Shown: positions 34,201 to 46,200 of the stretch, in pieces | Layout of the letters: every line of letters begins with the position of its first letter | Position numbering within the stretch: position 1 is the stretch's first letter | Assembly (NCBI GenBank): GCA_018398805.1 | Contig: JAGFBZ010000861.1 | Coordinates: 1-64,000, forward strand | Length of the DNA stretch: 64,000 nt | From: Hirundichthys speculiger | Taxonomy: Eukaryota; Chordata; Actinopteri; Beloniformes; Exocoetidae | Direction: 5' to 3' | Position numbers and translations under genes: made by a program | The notes under the pieces: generated by a model | What the model was told of the DNA's origin: nothing | The model's input: the letters and a program-made list of their open reading frames with translations, nothing else | Database searches by the model: none

Positions 34201-37200
34201 ATATGCTGCCTAGCAATCAAGCGCCACCCACATGAGGATCTAGCTGGAAGCTAATGTAAAAGAGATAAAAGCCACAGCGAACCACCAGCACAAGTGATGA
34301 TCAACACGATGGGATCCACACTGCACTTCCAACCGGCCCACTCAATCTGTTTCCTCCTCTCTAGTGTCTGCAGTCAATCTTCAGCTGGCATTGGAGCCAG
34401 CAGTCACCATCTCAGGCCCACTTCTAGTTAGTTTTATCAGTAAACATCTATTTCTCGTATGTGTCAGGGTCCGCCCACAGTGAATAATTCAACTCAATAA
34501 TTCAACTATCTCATTGAAATAGCGTGTTAATAGGAGCTTACCTTTTTAATGGCCAGCTACTATTTAAAATAAAAAAAAAAAAAGCGGCTTTGGACTCTTT
34601 TGCATTACAATTCAAGACATCCAACACTGTATCAGTGTTAGTAACAAAACTGACAGCATTTACTGAGAGTTAATGGTTAACACTTTAAGCATCTTATTCA
34701 GATGGAAACCATTAGTCCATAGCTTTAAAAATTAAACTTATTTTACTGTTTCTGATTTTAATTCATTCAAAGAAACATTTTATATATATATCAGACATCG
34801 ACCTCTATATCTCAGGAATTGATGGTCTCTTTAATGCTCTTGCTGATTCTCCAGGTGATGTTCTTCAGATGCCGTTTTATCAATGAAGCATTACATATTT
34901 AGTACACGGGTAGTAGTACTCTTACTTATCTGTTGGCTATGTTCCAGATTGCGCACTTGTGCTCTTGTATTCACTATTTTTTTAGGGCACAAGTGTGTTC
35001 ACACTGTCAATTCTGTCGTCACGGAGTATATTTCAAGCACCCATTCATTCACTCATTCATAACAATCAGAAAATGGAGTATGGAACACTGTGCACTTGGT
35101 GCCCAACATGTCAACATAGTGGAAGGGTTCGAGCACTTGTGTGTGAACAGTTTGGATAAAAAAAAAAAAAGAACAACAGTCTTATATTATTTTATTATCT
35201 GAAACTCCTGATTGGCTTTTGCAGGAGTTTTCTCTCACAAAATGTACAACAAATGTGAATAGAAATGGGGACTTATGCTTTATACAACCATTATTCTGCC
35301 TTGACAGCTGGAATCCTTTTTGAGGAACATTTTAGTATTTAGTAATTCTATGAATGAATGCTCGCATGTAAATACTGTGTGGCTTTATCACAATTGAGTT
35401 AATTACACAAGAAGATTTATGGATTGTTGGTTTACATAGCACCTTGAGGCCTTTAAACCGTTTGTAGACAAGCCCAATCCAGGGATAGAAATGACTGAGA
35501 GGATTAGCCCTGCTGGAGTTCCTTCAGGCAGCTGAGATTTTGGTAATTATTTTCATATTTGTCCTTTGACTCCTGTATCTTGGTGTAGATCGTTGACACA
35601 TACACATAAATACACACGCACACACAGGGGGAAAGCAGTCCTATTGATATGAAAACAAGTGTAGATGCAAAAACATATACCAAGCAATATTTCAAAACAA
35701 GATTAAAAAGTGAACTTTGAGGAACAGGGTTGAGTAACCAAATGTCTGTACAGAGAATCAGATGACTGCTTTCCTGTAGGACTTATTTCATTATTGTAGT
35801 GTTTTAGCTGCTATCTGCACCTGGTTATTGGTCTGGGTTTTGCTTACTGAAGTTGAGCTGGAAAATGTAGGGGTGAAATCTATTTCAAGACCAGTCTGCG
35901 GCTCAACTCTGCACTGTGCTGCGACTCTGGAGGGTTGAATATGTTTATCATAAAGCTGTTCTGTACAGCACTCGCAGACACATTTGTGTGGAGGAGGGGA
36001 GTAGTTTTGCGATTCCCTAAAGCAAGCAAAATGATAATAAAGGAAAGATAAATAAACTGACCTGGGCAGAAACGCAAACATTCTTTTTTTGGACCAGAAA
36101 TAATGTCACTAACTTGTGTTTTATGGAAAAGCTAACAGCAGAATGCCAAGCCAGAAGCAATTTTGTTTTCACTGATTTAGTGTGCATGTCTTCTGCCCTT
36201 GATATAAAATGTGCTTAGAATTACACCTGAATTAAACCTTAGTCATGAAATAACTTTCTAAGATAAGATGCTGAGCATAAAGACCCTATTAATGAGTTCT
36301 GGGAATCCTGTTTGTCACTTGTACACCTGCTGTCTCCACATCTCAAATCATCCTCAATTCGCAGCATTCGTTTCTTGAGAGATGATTGTCTTTTTAAGCC
36401 ACTGGTCATCGTTTGCTCATTTTTGGATCACCCTTGTCCATCATTGATGCAACAACAGCTATTTGTTTCAAATTGAACACATACTGTTAACAGTTCAGAA
36501 GCACTTGTGTCTGGTGACATATTCCTCAGACACATAACTGATAATTGCTCCTGCAGTGTTGCATTGCCTCAACCTCAGGTGTATTTATGCTCCAGACTGC
36601 AATAACCCAATGTGACCTGTAGGAAAATTGGATCAGATCTATACTTTCAGAAATAACATTACATTCAATTCTAAATTAACTTTTTGTATATATGGTTTTA
36701 AGCTCGTGTAATTAATCAGAGAATAAGAAAAGCCAATATGAAATTTTTTCTGCTTGAGCTAGATTATAATTTTCTTCTTTTATGTTAACCGCTTAAGCAC
36801 CAAAGTCGCAATATTGCGACAAGCAACATTGCTGAATAAAACAGGTTGTACCTATAAATGTGATGTCAAATCTTGTTACTACTTTTCACCAGGAGATGGC
36901 GGACATGTGTGCCTGTAATCTAAGAACCGTTTGTGGAGCTGGCGCTACTCAAAGTTTTAGCGTAAAAAGAGTTTGTAAACACCCTCCAGCACAGAGACGC
37001 GTGGTGAAGCAGTGGTAGTAGTGCTGAGCGTAGCCAGAGCAGAGCAAAAGAGTGTTTTTTCATTTACTCACGATGCTGAGAGGTTGGTTTACCATCCACG
37101 AAGTACTTTGTCAGGTACTGGCTAACTCCGATTCTGGGGAGGAAGACATGCAGTTGTCCAGTGAAGCAGAAACTGACATTAGCAGTGACGGCGAGTCCGT

Positions 37201-40200
37201 GTGTCGTAGTCCACAATCAGCAGATCGTATATTGGATGCTTCACCTCAGCGTGGCAGGGGTTGAAGCATTCTGCAATCGCTAAGCAGGGGACATGGCTCA
37301 TAACACCCCAAATATGCAAAAATGTAGCGGGGATGAAAACAACCGCGGTTGTCCCAGCAGATGCGGGAGAAGCCGCGAGAAAAACGCACCGCTAATGACG
37401 CACCGGAAACCACAGTGATGATGAAAATGATGATGATGGCTGGGAGTTCTTGAGAGAAGAGGAAGAGCATCAAGAGTGGATCTGAAATTTTGATGAGTCT
37501 GGCGGTTACTGTGGGGACGATCTGACAAATTCTGAGCCCATTGATTTCATCCCTTTTCTGAATGATGGATTCTGGAGCTTCATCACCAATCAAACAAATA
37601 GAAAAGGCCACCAGTTCTTTGAAAGGGAAATATTGAAACCAAACTCCAGATTTCATGACTTTATAATATGATTGTCCCTGAAATTAAAGCTTTCATTGTG
37701 CATGGGGCTTGAGGAAAAATCTGAAAATGAGGACTAATGGGCAGGTTGGGCCAGGTGATGTCACAATAATCAAATTAGATGACAAATCTAGTTCCATTCT
37801 GAATTTTGATTCATACTGAAGATATTTCTCATTTACAGTATGCTTTTATTTCAAACCACTTTAAAGTTATGGCCTTTTGAAACCTTGATATCAGAATTGA
37901 AACTTTTCCAATATGGCCGCCACCATGTGATGTCAAAATATGCAAATTAGACAAATAATTTCACTCCCATCACAGACTTTGAGTCAAACTGAAACATTTT
38001 CTCATTGACAGTTTACCTTTATCTCAAACTGCTTTCAAGTTATAGCCTTTTGAAATATTGATATCAAAATTGTATATTTTCTTGAAAAAACTCCGGTGCC
38101 CAAAAGGGTTAATTGCAGCATATTCAAATATATCTGCTAATTTTTAATAAATAAGTCCTTATGTGTTCATGAGACTGATAAGTCAATGTCCCTACTTAGA
38201 ACACCGCCTGATGAATCTTACACCCATTTAAATTAACTGCACTAATGTAAGACAAAGAACGGTTTGTTTTCACCATACTGCTTAAATGTGAAAACAGAAG
38301 AACACAATGCAGTTATTAAATATTTTGGGTATGTTGCAGCTGTGGGCCAAACATTGTTAAATTGTGTAAGTTACACTTGGATGGCAGAGATGTCCTGCTG
38401 CAATGCAGCTGAGCTGTTGGCACGGTGAGGACATTAGCGGGCGAGGGCGAGTCAGTCCTGCTGTTATAAACCGTTGCAGTGGTGCCAGGTGAAAAATAAT
38501 GATGGTTTTGTGGGTGATCCTCAGCCCTCAAACACTGTGGTTCAGTCAGTCAACTGGTGTGATCAGTGATTAGTTTGTGCTGTAAATGTGGTACTATGAG
38601 TCGAATGCAGAGTTCTTTAGTTAAGTACAAGCATGTACTGTCCCCCTAACAGCCAAAGGTATGAGATTGTGGTGGTCTCTCTTTTTGCATTAGCAGCAGC
38701 CTGTTGCAGAAACTTGGGTCATACTGTGCTATGGAAACATTTTACAAAGAAGGTCTTAAAGCTGTGGTGTTTTTAAAAGGGACAGTTTACCCTGAAACTC
38801 TTAAAAGTGCAATTTTTTTTTTCATGTATTTAAGGGTTGCCTATAAGCAACCTTTTTTGGCTTTTTATGGGTCACTGTATGTTCTGTATATTGATTTGGT
38901 GTAGATTTTATGTTGTATTTCCTCCCTGAAACAGCCAGTGTTTTTGAACTTACGGCCAGCACCCCGAGAACACTGGCTTTGTGACCCTTCAGTGGCTGGT
39001 TTATTTAGGTGTCCCACATCTTAAAAAATGTAGTTAATATCAATGGTAATAATAATAATATTTTGTTGGCTTTCATTGAATTTACTCATTTTTAGAGTGA
39101 GGCAAGAATACAAAGGCTCTGAAGAGCCCTCCAAATCTGCAGCTGCATGTACTGTACTCCTCAGTCTTTCATGTTGTGAGTTCTGCAGGTCTATTATTAG
39201 CTGGCTTTCTGGGTTGGCTTCACCACTGCCACTGAACCAGCCACTTGGAAGACTCTTCATTATGCAAAATGTGTTTTGTGTGCTGTGGTCTAATTGGTTT
39301 TGAATGAAGCATGCATTATTAATGAGACAACCGAGTCTCTTTCTGTCTCCATTTTTTTTTTTTTTTCAAATGTATACTGGGTACTTTTTTTTTTTTTTTT
39401 TTACCTTTGTGCGCTTCCCTTTCTTTGTTTTATGTTTTTGAAATCATCCCTTCTGTTACGCATCATTGGTATGAGGTGATCTCAAAAAGGCCTTACCAAA
39501 AAGTAAAAAAGAGCTGTATGAAGTGGTTTGTAATAGAGAGGATATGGCAAGAATTATGCCTGACCCCAAGATGACCACAGAAGAGACCTAAGGCCTTAGT
39601 TGGTAAACCTGTAATCCCAAAACCAAATCTGCTTTGCCCTAAGTCTGTTTACCTTTGGGGACCCTGCATCTAGCACTGAAACGAGTGAATGTCAGGGCTG
39701 TAGTCATGTGTAAATTTGTTGAATATTGAATGAACATCTTATATTGAAATCATTTTGGGTGTATTTAGTTTAAGAAAGAAGAATTTTCATGGATTTTTGA
39801 GCCTTTCATGGTTGTCATTTAGTGTGATTTGGTTCACTTTAGTATCACGTAAATATTTTGTCTCGATAATTTTTTTTTTTTTAATGGAAACATTTGTCGT
39901 TCAGAACCCGTGCTGATGAGTTTTCATATCTGAGGCGAGTTTACAATTTAAAGGATTATAAAAATTAAAATCAAGTATACAAGAACTGAAGTCAGCAACA
40001 ACCATTTTCAGTGATGAGGAAACATTAGGATTAAATGATCTCATAAACTGATAGCATTTAGTCACCCAGACACTGGTCGTTTTTTGTTGATGTTCTTCAG
40101 GGCTTCATTCAGTCTTTGTGGTGGAGAAGCCCACTTTGTATGCAATATGTGACATTCCTGTCATATTGGATAGTAAATCAAGCTAAGTGTGCTGAAATCT

Positions 40201-43200
40201 TGAGCCTCTGTTTTTTTTTCTTTTTGTTTTTTTTTAAAACATGTTTATCACCATAGCAGTTCATATTAGGTTGACTATCACACAATGTTGATGGAAAAGA
40301 TAATAGCAGTGGATGGAAGCAGCTGAAAACCTGGCCTCATGTTCAAAATTAGAAGAAAGATGGATTTGCAGCCTTTGTTGGATCGTTACTTCACAAATTT
40401 GACCCAAAACAGATGGGTTTTTCTGCTAAATTAATTAGAATTAAATAAAATAATGAGCTAATTTGCCAAAAGAGAGTAGCCATGTTTTGTTTTGTTTTTT
40501 TTTAAATGTCAGTATAAACTAAAAAGTTGAATTACTGCTCAGCTTCAATGTCAAGTGTTGCAGAAAGTTGGTGTTTTTCTATGTAGTCAAGCTGTTCCAA
40601 TTCTGACTGTCTACCTCTGTGTAGCAGAGAAAACAAAGGGACTTTTCCCTGTTGGGATTAATAAAGTATCACATTCTCAGTACTACTGAGCTACAGAGGT
40701 AACGAGACACCCAGCCCTAGTAATGTCAGACCTCTGTGCCTGTGCATTGAGCTACAGTTGGATTCAGTCCCCTAAATCAGTGAAGCCCACTTCTGAAATA
40801 ATCTCAAAAAGAAAAATCACGTACATGTCAACCACTGATTGCTGCACCAGTGTTTGACCCCGCTCTCCTGATAGGGTGTCAAATGCTAAGGCGCTCTCCT
40901 GGCTAATCCCGTGTCACGTCTTTCTCCTCGCTGCGCTTAAAATACCACAACTTCTGTGTGGCAGGTCTGCTCCTCCACGGCACAACAACGATAAGCCAAT
41001 AGATCTCATAATTGAAGCTAGCTTTCTGTAAGGCTGTTCTGAAAAAGGGCAAGTGAGGATTGTGTGTAAAACAATTAATTTGGCTAATTTCTTGAATTGT
41101 AACAGCTAGGTGCGCACGATAATTATCGACCCCGATAACTATCGGGCCGATAACAGGAAATTATGACGTCATCCAGATAAGTCTGATATCATGACAAATA
41201 GCCCGATAAGATATATATTTTTGTCAACACAGCAGTGCCTCGCTCCCTCTGAGCCTTGAATGACTGGCAGTGAATGTTATGTTCAAGTGACGTTGGCATA
41301 ATCCAGTCCTTCTCAAATAGTGGGGCGGGACCCCTTGGGGGTTGCTGTGTGATGCCGGGGGGGCGCGTGTGACCCCAGGGAACATTTTCTTTTTTTTTTT
41401 TTTTTTTTGCCGTACTGGAATAAAGTGTAATTGCACACCTACTCCAGTAGGTGGCAGTGGCGCTCTCATTGTCCCAGTGGGTTCAGGGAGTATTAGCTAT
41501 ATTGTGTCGGGTTTTTTTGCACGGACATGTGTGCACGCAGCACAGAGCAGGAGATATGAAGTGACACCACTCAAGAGACACCAGAGGGGTGTACTACGAA
41601 GCGAGATTAGAGGGTTAGCGAGGTATGTTGAGTCTAAAACCAGGATTTCCAGTACCACGAAGGTGGCTCTCTTTTAACCTGGCTAGATCACCATGGTAAT
41701 TTACTCTGCAAGCTTAACCTGGTCCGGAGCAGGTTATGTGCAGAGTTTAGGCTCAAATCGGCTATAAAAAGCGCCGCCCCTTCATTTTCACCCAATCCCG
41801 TTGACCTGAGCGCCAGGATTGTGCAATGGAGGGAGAGTATTCAGAGACCGGACTGATCCGCTGGCTTCCCATGACCATATTCTCTATGAACGCTAGAGAT
41901 TTCCAGCTGAGGGGATACTTTACATTTGTAATTTGCTAGAGCCATATATTGGCAGTACCACCAAACCGACTGTGCGCTCACAGTAGCGCAAACGGTGTGT
42001 GTTTCTTTGGCGAGTTTCAGGTTTGTTAAGCCAGCTCACCCAAAGAAAGCATGGCTGTGTCGAACTTGCTTCGTAGTACACCCCTCAGGGAAAAATATTT
42101 AACAGGGATGAAAACAAAGACGGAGAGAGACGGAGATAATGAGAGAAACGAAAGTCACCAGAAAGTTAAGACGAGGAAATATGACGATGCTGATGTAGCG
42201 CTTGGCTTCACTGTGACTACGGTGGGATTGATGCACTTTAAATCTTTACAGACTAAAAAACTATTTTCATAAAGTTAATCTTTGTTATAAGTTGATCTAT
42301 ATTTCTTTTTTTTTGTTTCCCTTAATGTTAATAAGGATACGCTGTTATGCAGAGGTGTACTTACAATAATTTTATCCACAAATTATACTATTTATAGTCG
42401 CGGTGGGGAGGAGGGGGGGCGCGAAATGTTTTCTTCTTCCTGGGGGGGCGCAGCAGAAAATAATTGAGAAGCACTGGCATAATCAGAAAAACGAGTTCTC
42501 AGTAAGGGAAATCAACAATACCCCCCCATGCCAGTAAACAACTTGTTAACTCGGTTGTAGTTTTGGTAGTTGCTGACTTGAATTGATATTCACAGTATTT
42601 TCCCACGTTACACATAGAAAAAATAAATATCTGTTCATTTAAAGAGTCCAAACTATTTTTGGTTTTGTTCATAGTATTGATGTAATGATCTTAGGCATAT
42701 GTGTGTGTTATCGGTTATCGGTATTGTCCCTTAGGAGCTTAAAGTTATCGGTTATTGGTATCAGTTTAAAAAAAAAAACAGTTATCGTGCATCCCTAGTA
42801 ATAGCACATCTTCTGCTCATTTCTGGTCAAGTTGTTGATCTTTGTTTTTTTGCCCTTCACAGATCTATTTATTTATTTATTGTTTTAGGATTGCAGTTGA
42901 AGAATGAGACTGTAGCATTACCTCGGTACTGTTTGCTGTCAATTATAAAAGCAATTTTTTTTTTACTGTGTGTAATAAGGAATCTGTGTATATGAGACTA
43001 TGAGAATTAGACTCGGAGGAGCTTTCAGTCCAGCTTTGTTGATGTGAAGTTGCTGTCAGTAGCTCACATCCTGAATGGACTGCATGTCATCCATCTCTGG
43101 ACTTTGTTACTGTAATTTCCAACTGAGCTGCTAGTTTGCAGATCTAGCTTAACCATCTCTAGTTTCAGTTTGACATTCCTTGCTGGAGCTGCATAACAAT

Positions 43201-46200
43201 TCTGGTCGATTGCTTGTTGGCCTGGGGCATCCCTGCTGCAAGATCCCCATCCCATTTCCTTCTGCCTCTCTGCAACAGGGACTCCTCATTGGACACTGCA
43301 GTGTTGGATGAGATTGCATGTGGATGTGAGCCAATGACGCCATGCAGAGTCTCCGAATGGCATTGATTTGTGTAAAAGCTCTTTGTATTATTCTTGAAGA
43401 TTTTTTGCGTTGCATAATTGCATAATCTTTGGCCAGACAAAAGGATACGAGTATTAAACTCAGAGGATTCTTTTGAAACTTGATTTTCTAAATTTACGAT
43501 AAAAGCTTTAATCCACATACAAAATTGTCATATGATTGGCCTCAAATACTTTGAGACAATCATACGGATTTGGAAAAATTTGTAACTTCTTGTTTCGTGG
43601 AAATGTTTTTTTTTTCTATGCTATGTTTATGGCCACACATTTTTCTCATATACAATATTTGATATCAATCTTTGCCAGCACATATTGTACTGAATAAGTA
43701 CTTTCATCTTTATGTAGAATATGTGGCATCTGTAAACTTGAAGAACACTTCAAATTAAGCCCACAGAAATACCATGCTGAAATAACAATACCTTCACATG
43801 TTAATGTAAAATGCAGAAATGAATGCTGTTTGCATGCATGAAGTACTTTGCTCTCGGTGGTACATCTCTGCTGGTGTGTCTGCAGACCAGCAATTTCTAG
43901 GCAGTAAGTGAAATTTAAATAAAAAACAATCACAAAATCCAAGTGATGCCAATAAAGTGTGTGTAATGCCAATACTCGTTTTCTGTACATCTTGCACCAA
44001 AAATAATCAGAGGATTTTGTGCATAGAAGAGACAGGGCAGCGTTTCAACAGTTCAAGTTTCATTACATGATTGTGATTGAACGGTAGATTTCCAGTCCCT
44101 TCTCAACAATTATTTTCAGTCGTACTTGTTTTACTCAGTTGGCATGATGATTTGGCAGAGTATGTTTTGTTTTCAGTTCTGTGCTGCCTTCAATCAGGAA
44201 ATTTTTACATCAACAGCCTGTTTCTGCAATCATTGCTACCCGAGTATGCACACTTCCTGGCCATAAAAATATGTTGCCACTTAAATTTAACTAAGCAAAT
44301 ACGTAAGAGCTTTCAAATAGAAAAAGGTCTGCAGTGATTCATATGTTTCTTAATACTAAGTTATTTAACCCTAGGGGTCTTAAATTTAACACATTAAATG
44401 TAACTTTTTTATGCAGAAAAGATGTTAGTTTGCTTCAAAAGTGTCAGGTTATTGGTCTGTGTCATGTAGATGAAACAACAAAGATGACTGCAGAAACTGA
44501 TCAAATTAGAACCATCATTTTTTTTTGGGGGGGGGGGGGGGGGGGGGGGGTCTTTTTATGTATTTTTTTTTTTCCTCTTACCATTTGTAATGGTCGCCAC
44601 AGTGGATTATCATGTTCTTTTTTTTTTTTTTTTTTTTAAAGATTTTTTTGGCACTAGTGGCCTTTATTCACAGTAGAGAGACAGGAATGGGGGCAGAGAG
44701 AATGGGAAAGACACGCGGCAAAGGTTCGACGAGCCGGGAGTCGAACTCGCGACCAGCCGCACGAGGACTGTAGCCTCTGTATATGGGCCGCCTGCCCTAA
44801 CCACTGCGCTACCGGGGCGGCCCTGGATTATCATGTTCTGCATGTTGACTTAGGTTTTCACATCTGCTGTCCTTTCTGACAACCCTCTCCATGTCTGGGC
44901 TTTGAACCGGCACTCTGACTGACTGGAGAAATGGGGGAAATACGGACTTCAGTGTTACGGACTTCAGTGTCCTGACCAGAGGCTCTTGGGCACGCGACAG
45001 GGCTGGAAACTGGTGATCTTCCAGTTGAAAAACAACTGACTCTACCTACTGGCTAAGTAGTTGTCTGGCTTAAAAAAAATTTTAAAAACTGAGATTAATT
45101 GAAACAAAAGGTTTCGGGTGCATCAAGCCTGGTGTCTGCCATGCAAACCTGTTAGAGCAGTATTATGATCTGAGGTTGTTTTTGTTTGTCACGTTCAAGT
45201 TGGTATATGACACCAAAAAAAAAAGCCATCTACCTTAACGCACAGGATCTCTTCCTCCCGACCTTTTCTTCCCTGATGGTACGAATTCATCTGGCTCAAA
45301 CTGTGATCATTGACCATCATTTTTACGCATTATTTGATCACCACAAAGTTCCAGATGTTAACCCTGTTGTCGGTGTGCTGGAGAAGACCCTGCCATCACC
45401 AATACATGATCTTTGTGAAAACGTATGCAGCTCTGATCTAAAATAATTGTTGCGGCTCTGCACAAGCTTAAAATAACCTTAATTCATTTTCTGTTGGAAA
45501 TTCCTTTAAACACGTGTAGTTGTACTTAACACAGAAAGAAACAGCCAGTCAGAAGTAGTAGTCTGACTAGTTTTAATCGCTGTAGCCTTCCTACTGCTAT
45601 TTGTACTCTCTGTGTCTCCTTCGTCATCTGGACAAACCACAAATGTCAAACACAATATCTGATTTCACAGAAAATGCAGCGTAAAATAGTTTCCATATAA
45701 AATTATGACACACACTCTCCGGGCAACAGTGGCTCTATTTTATAAAGAGGACTGATTGACTTATTTATCATTCAGCATTCTTTCAAGAAGGGAAAAAAAA
45801 AATCAGCTTTCTATTGTCTCTGAACTAGGATGCCACAGTCTTTGGTGTCGAGATGCCTGCTCATCACTTCCTTGTGCTAGGTCATTTGTTTTAATTACTT
45901 CACACATTACTGCTATACAGGTCTCAGCTTGTCTTCTTGGTATATTCGCATGGATAAGAAAATGCAGTTTGCTACTAAACCTTGTTAACAAACCCCATTG
46001 GTCATCCCAGCCAATTAGTTCTGTCCAGCATTCAACATAAAATAAAATTCACCTCTTCCACTTTTCCCCCAAAAAAGCTCCTAAGTAACCTTGGTGTCAT
46101 AAAAAGATAACCAATTGTCCTTTCGATCAACTACCTATCAATGAGGGTAATTGCCAATCAGATTTTGACTGAGTCTGTCCGTCATGTTGCTTTATGCTTT

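Larger units (their letters stand above)
41107..42797. mobile_element. MITE (hAT-like, ATCGTGCATCCCTA ends), split by a hAT
   Basis: The ends TAGGTGCGCACGATAATTAT and (complement of the right end) TAGGGATGCACGATAACTG are inverted repeats. The flanks GTAACAGC (41099-41106) and GTAATAGC (42798-42805) form an 8-bp duplication with one mismatch. The internal GGTTTTGTTCATAGTATTGA segment (about 42660) is shared with the copy at 57768-58608. Confidence 0.8.

Noticed and set aside
44738..44811. tRNA gene on the - strand
   Set aside because: Box A and box B are present but there is no complete cloverleaf, and the sequence continues into a SINE tail with a target duplication.
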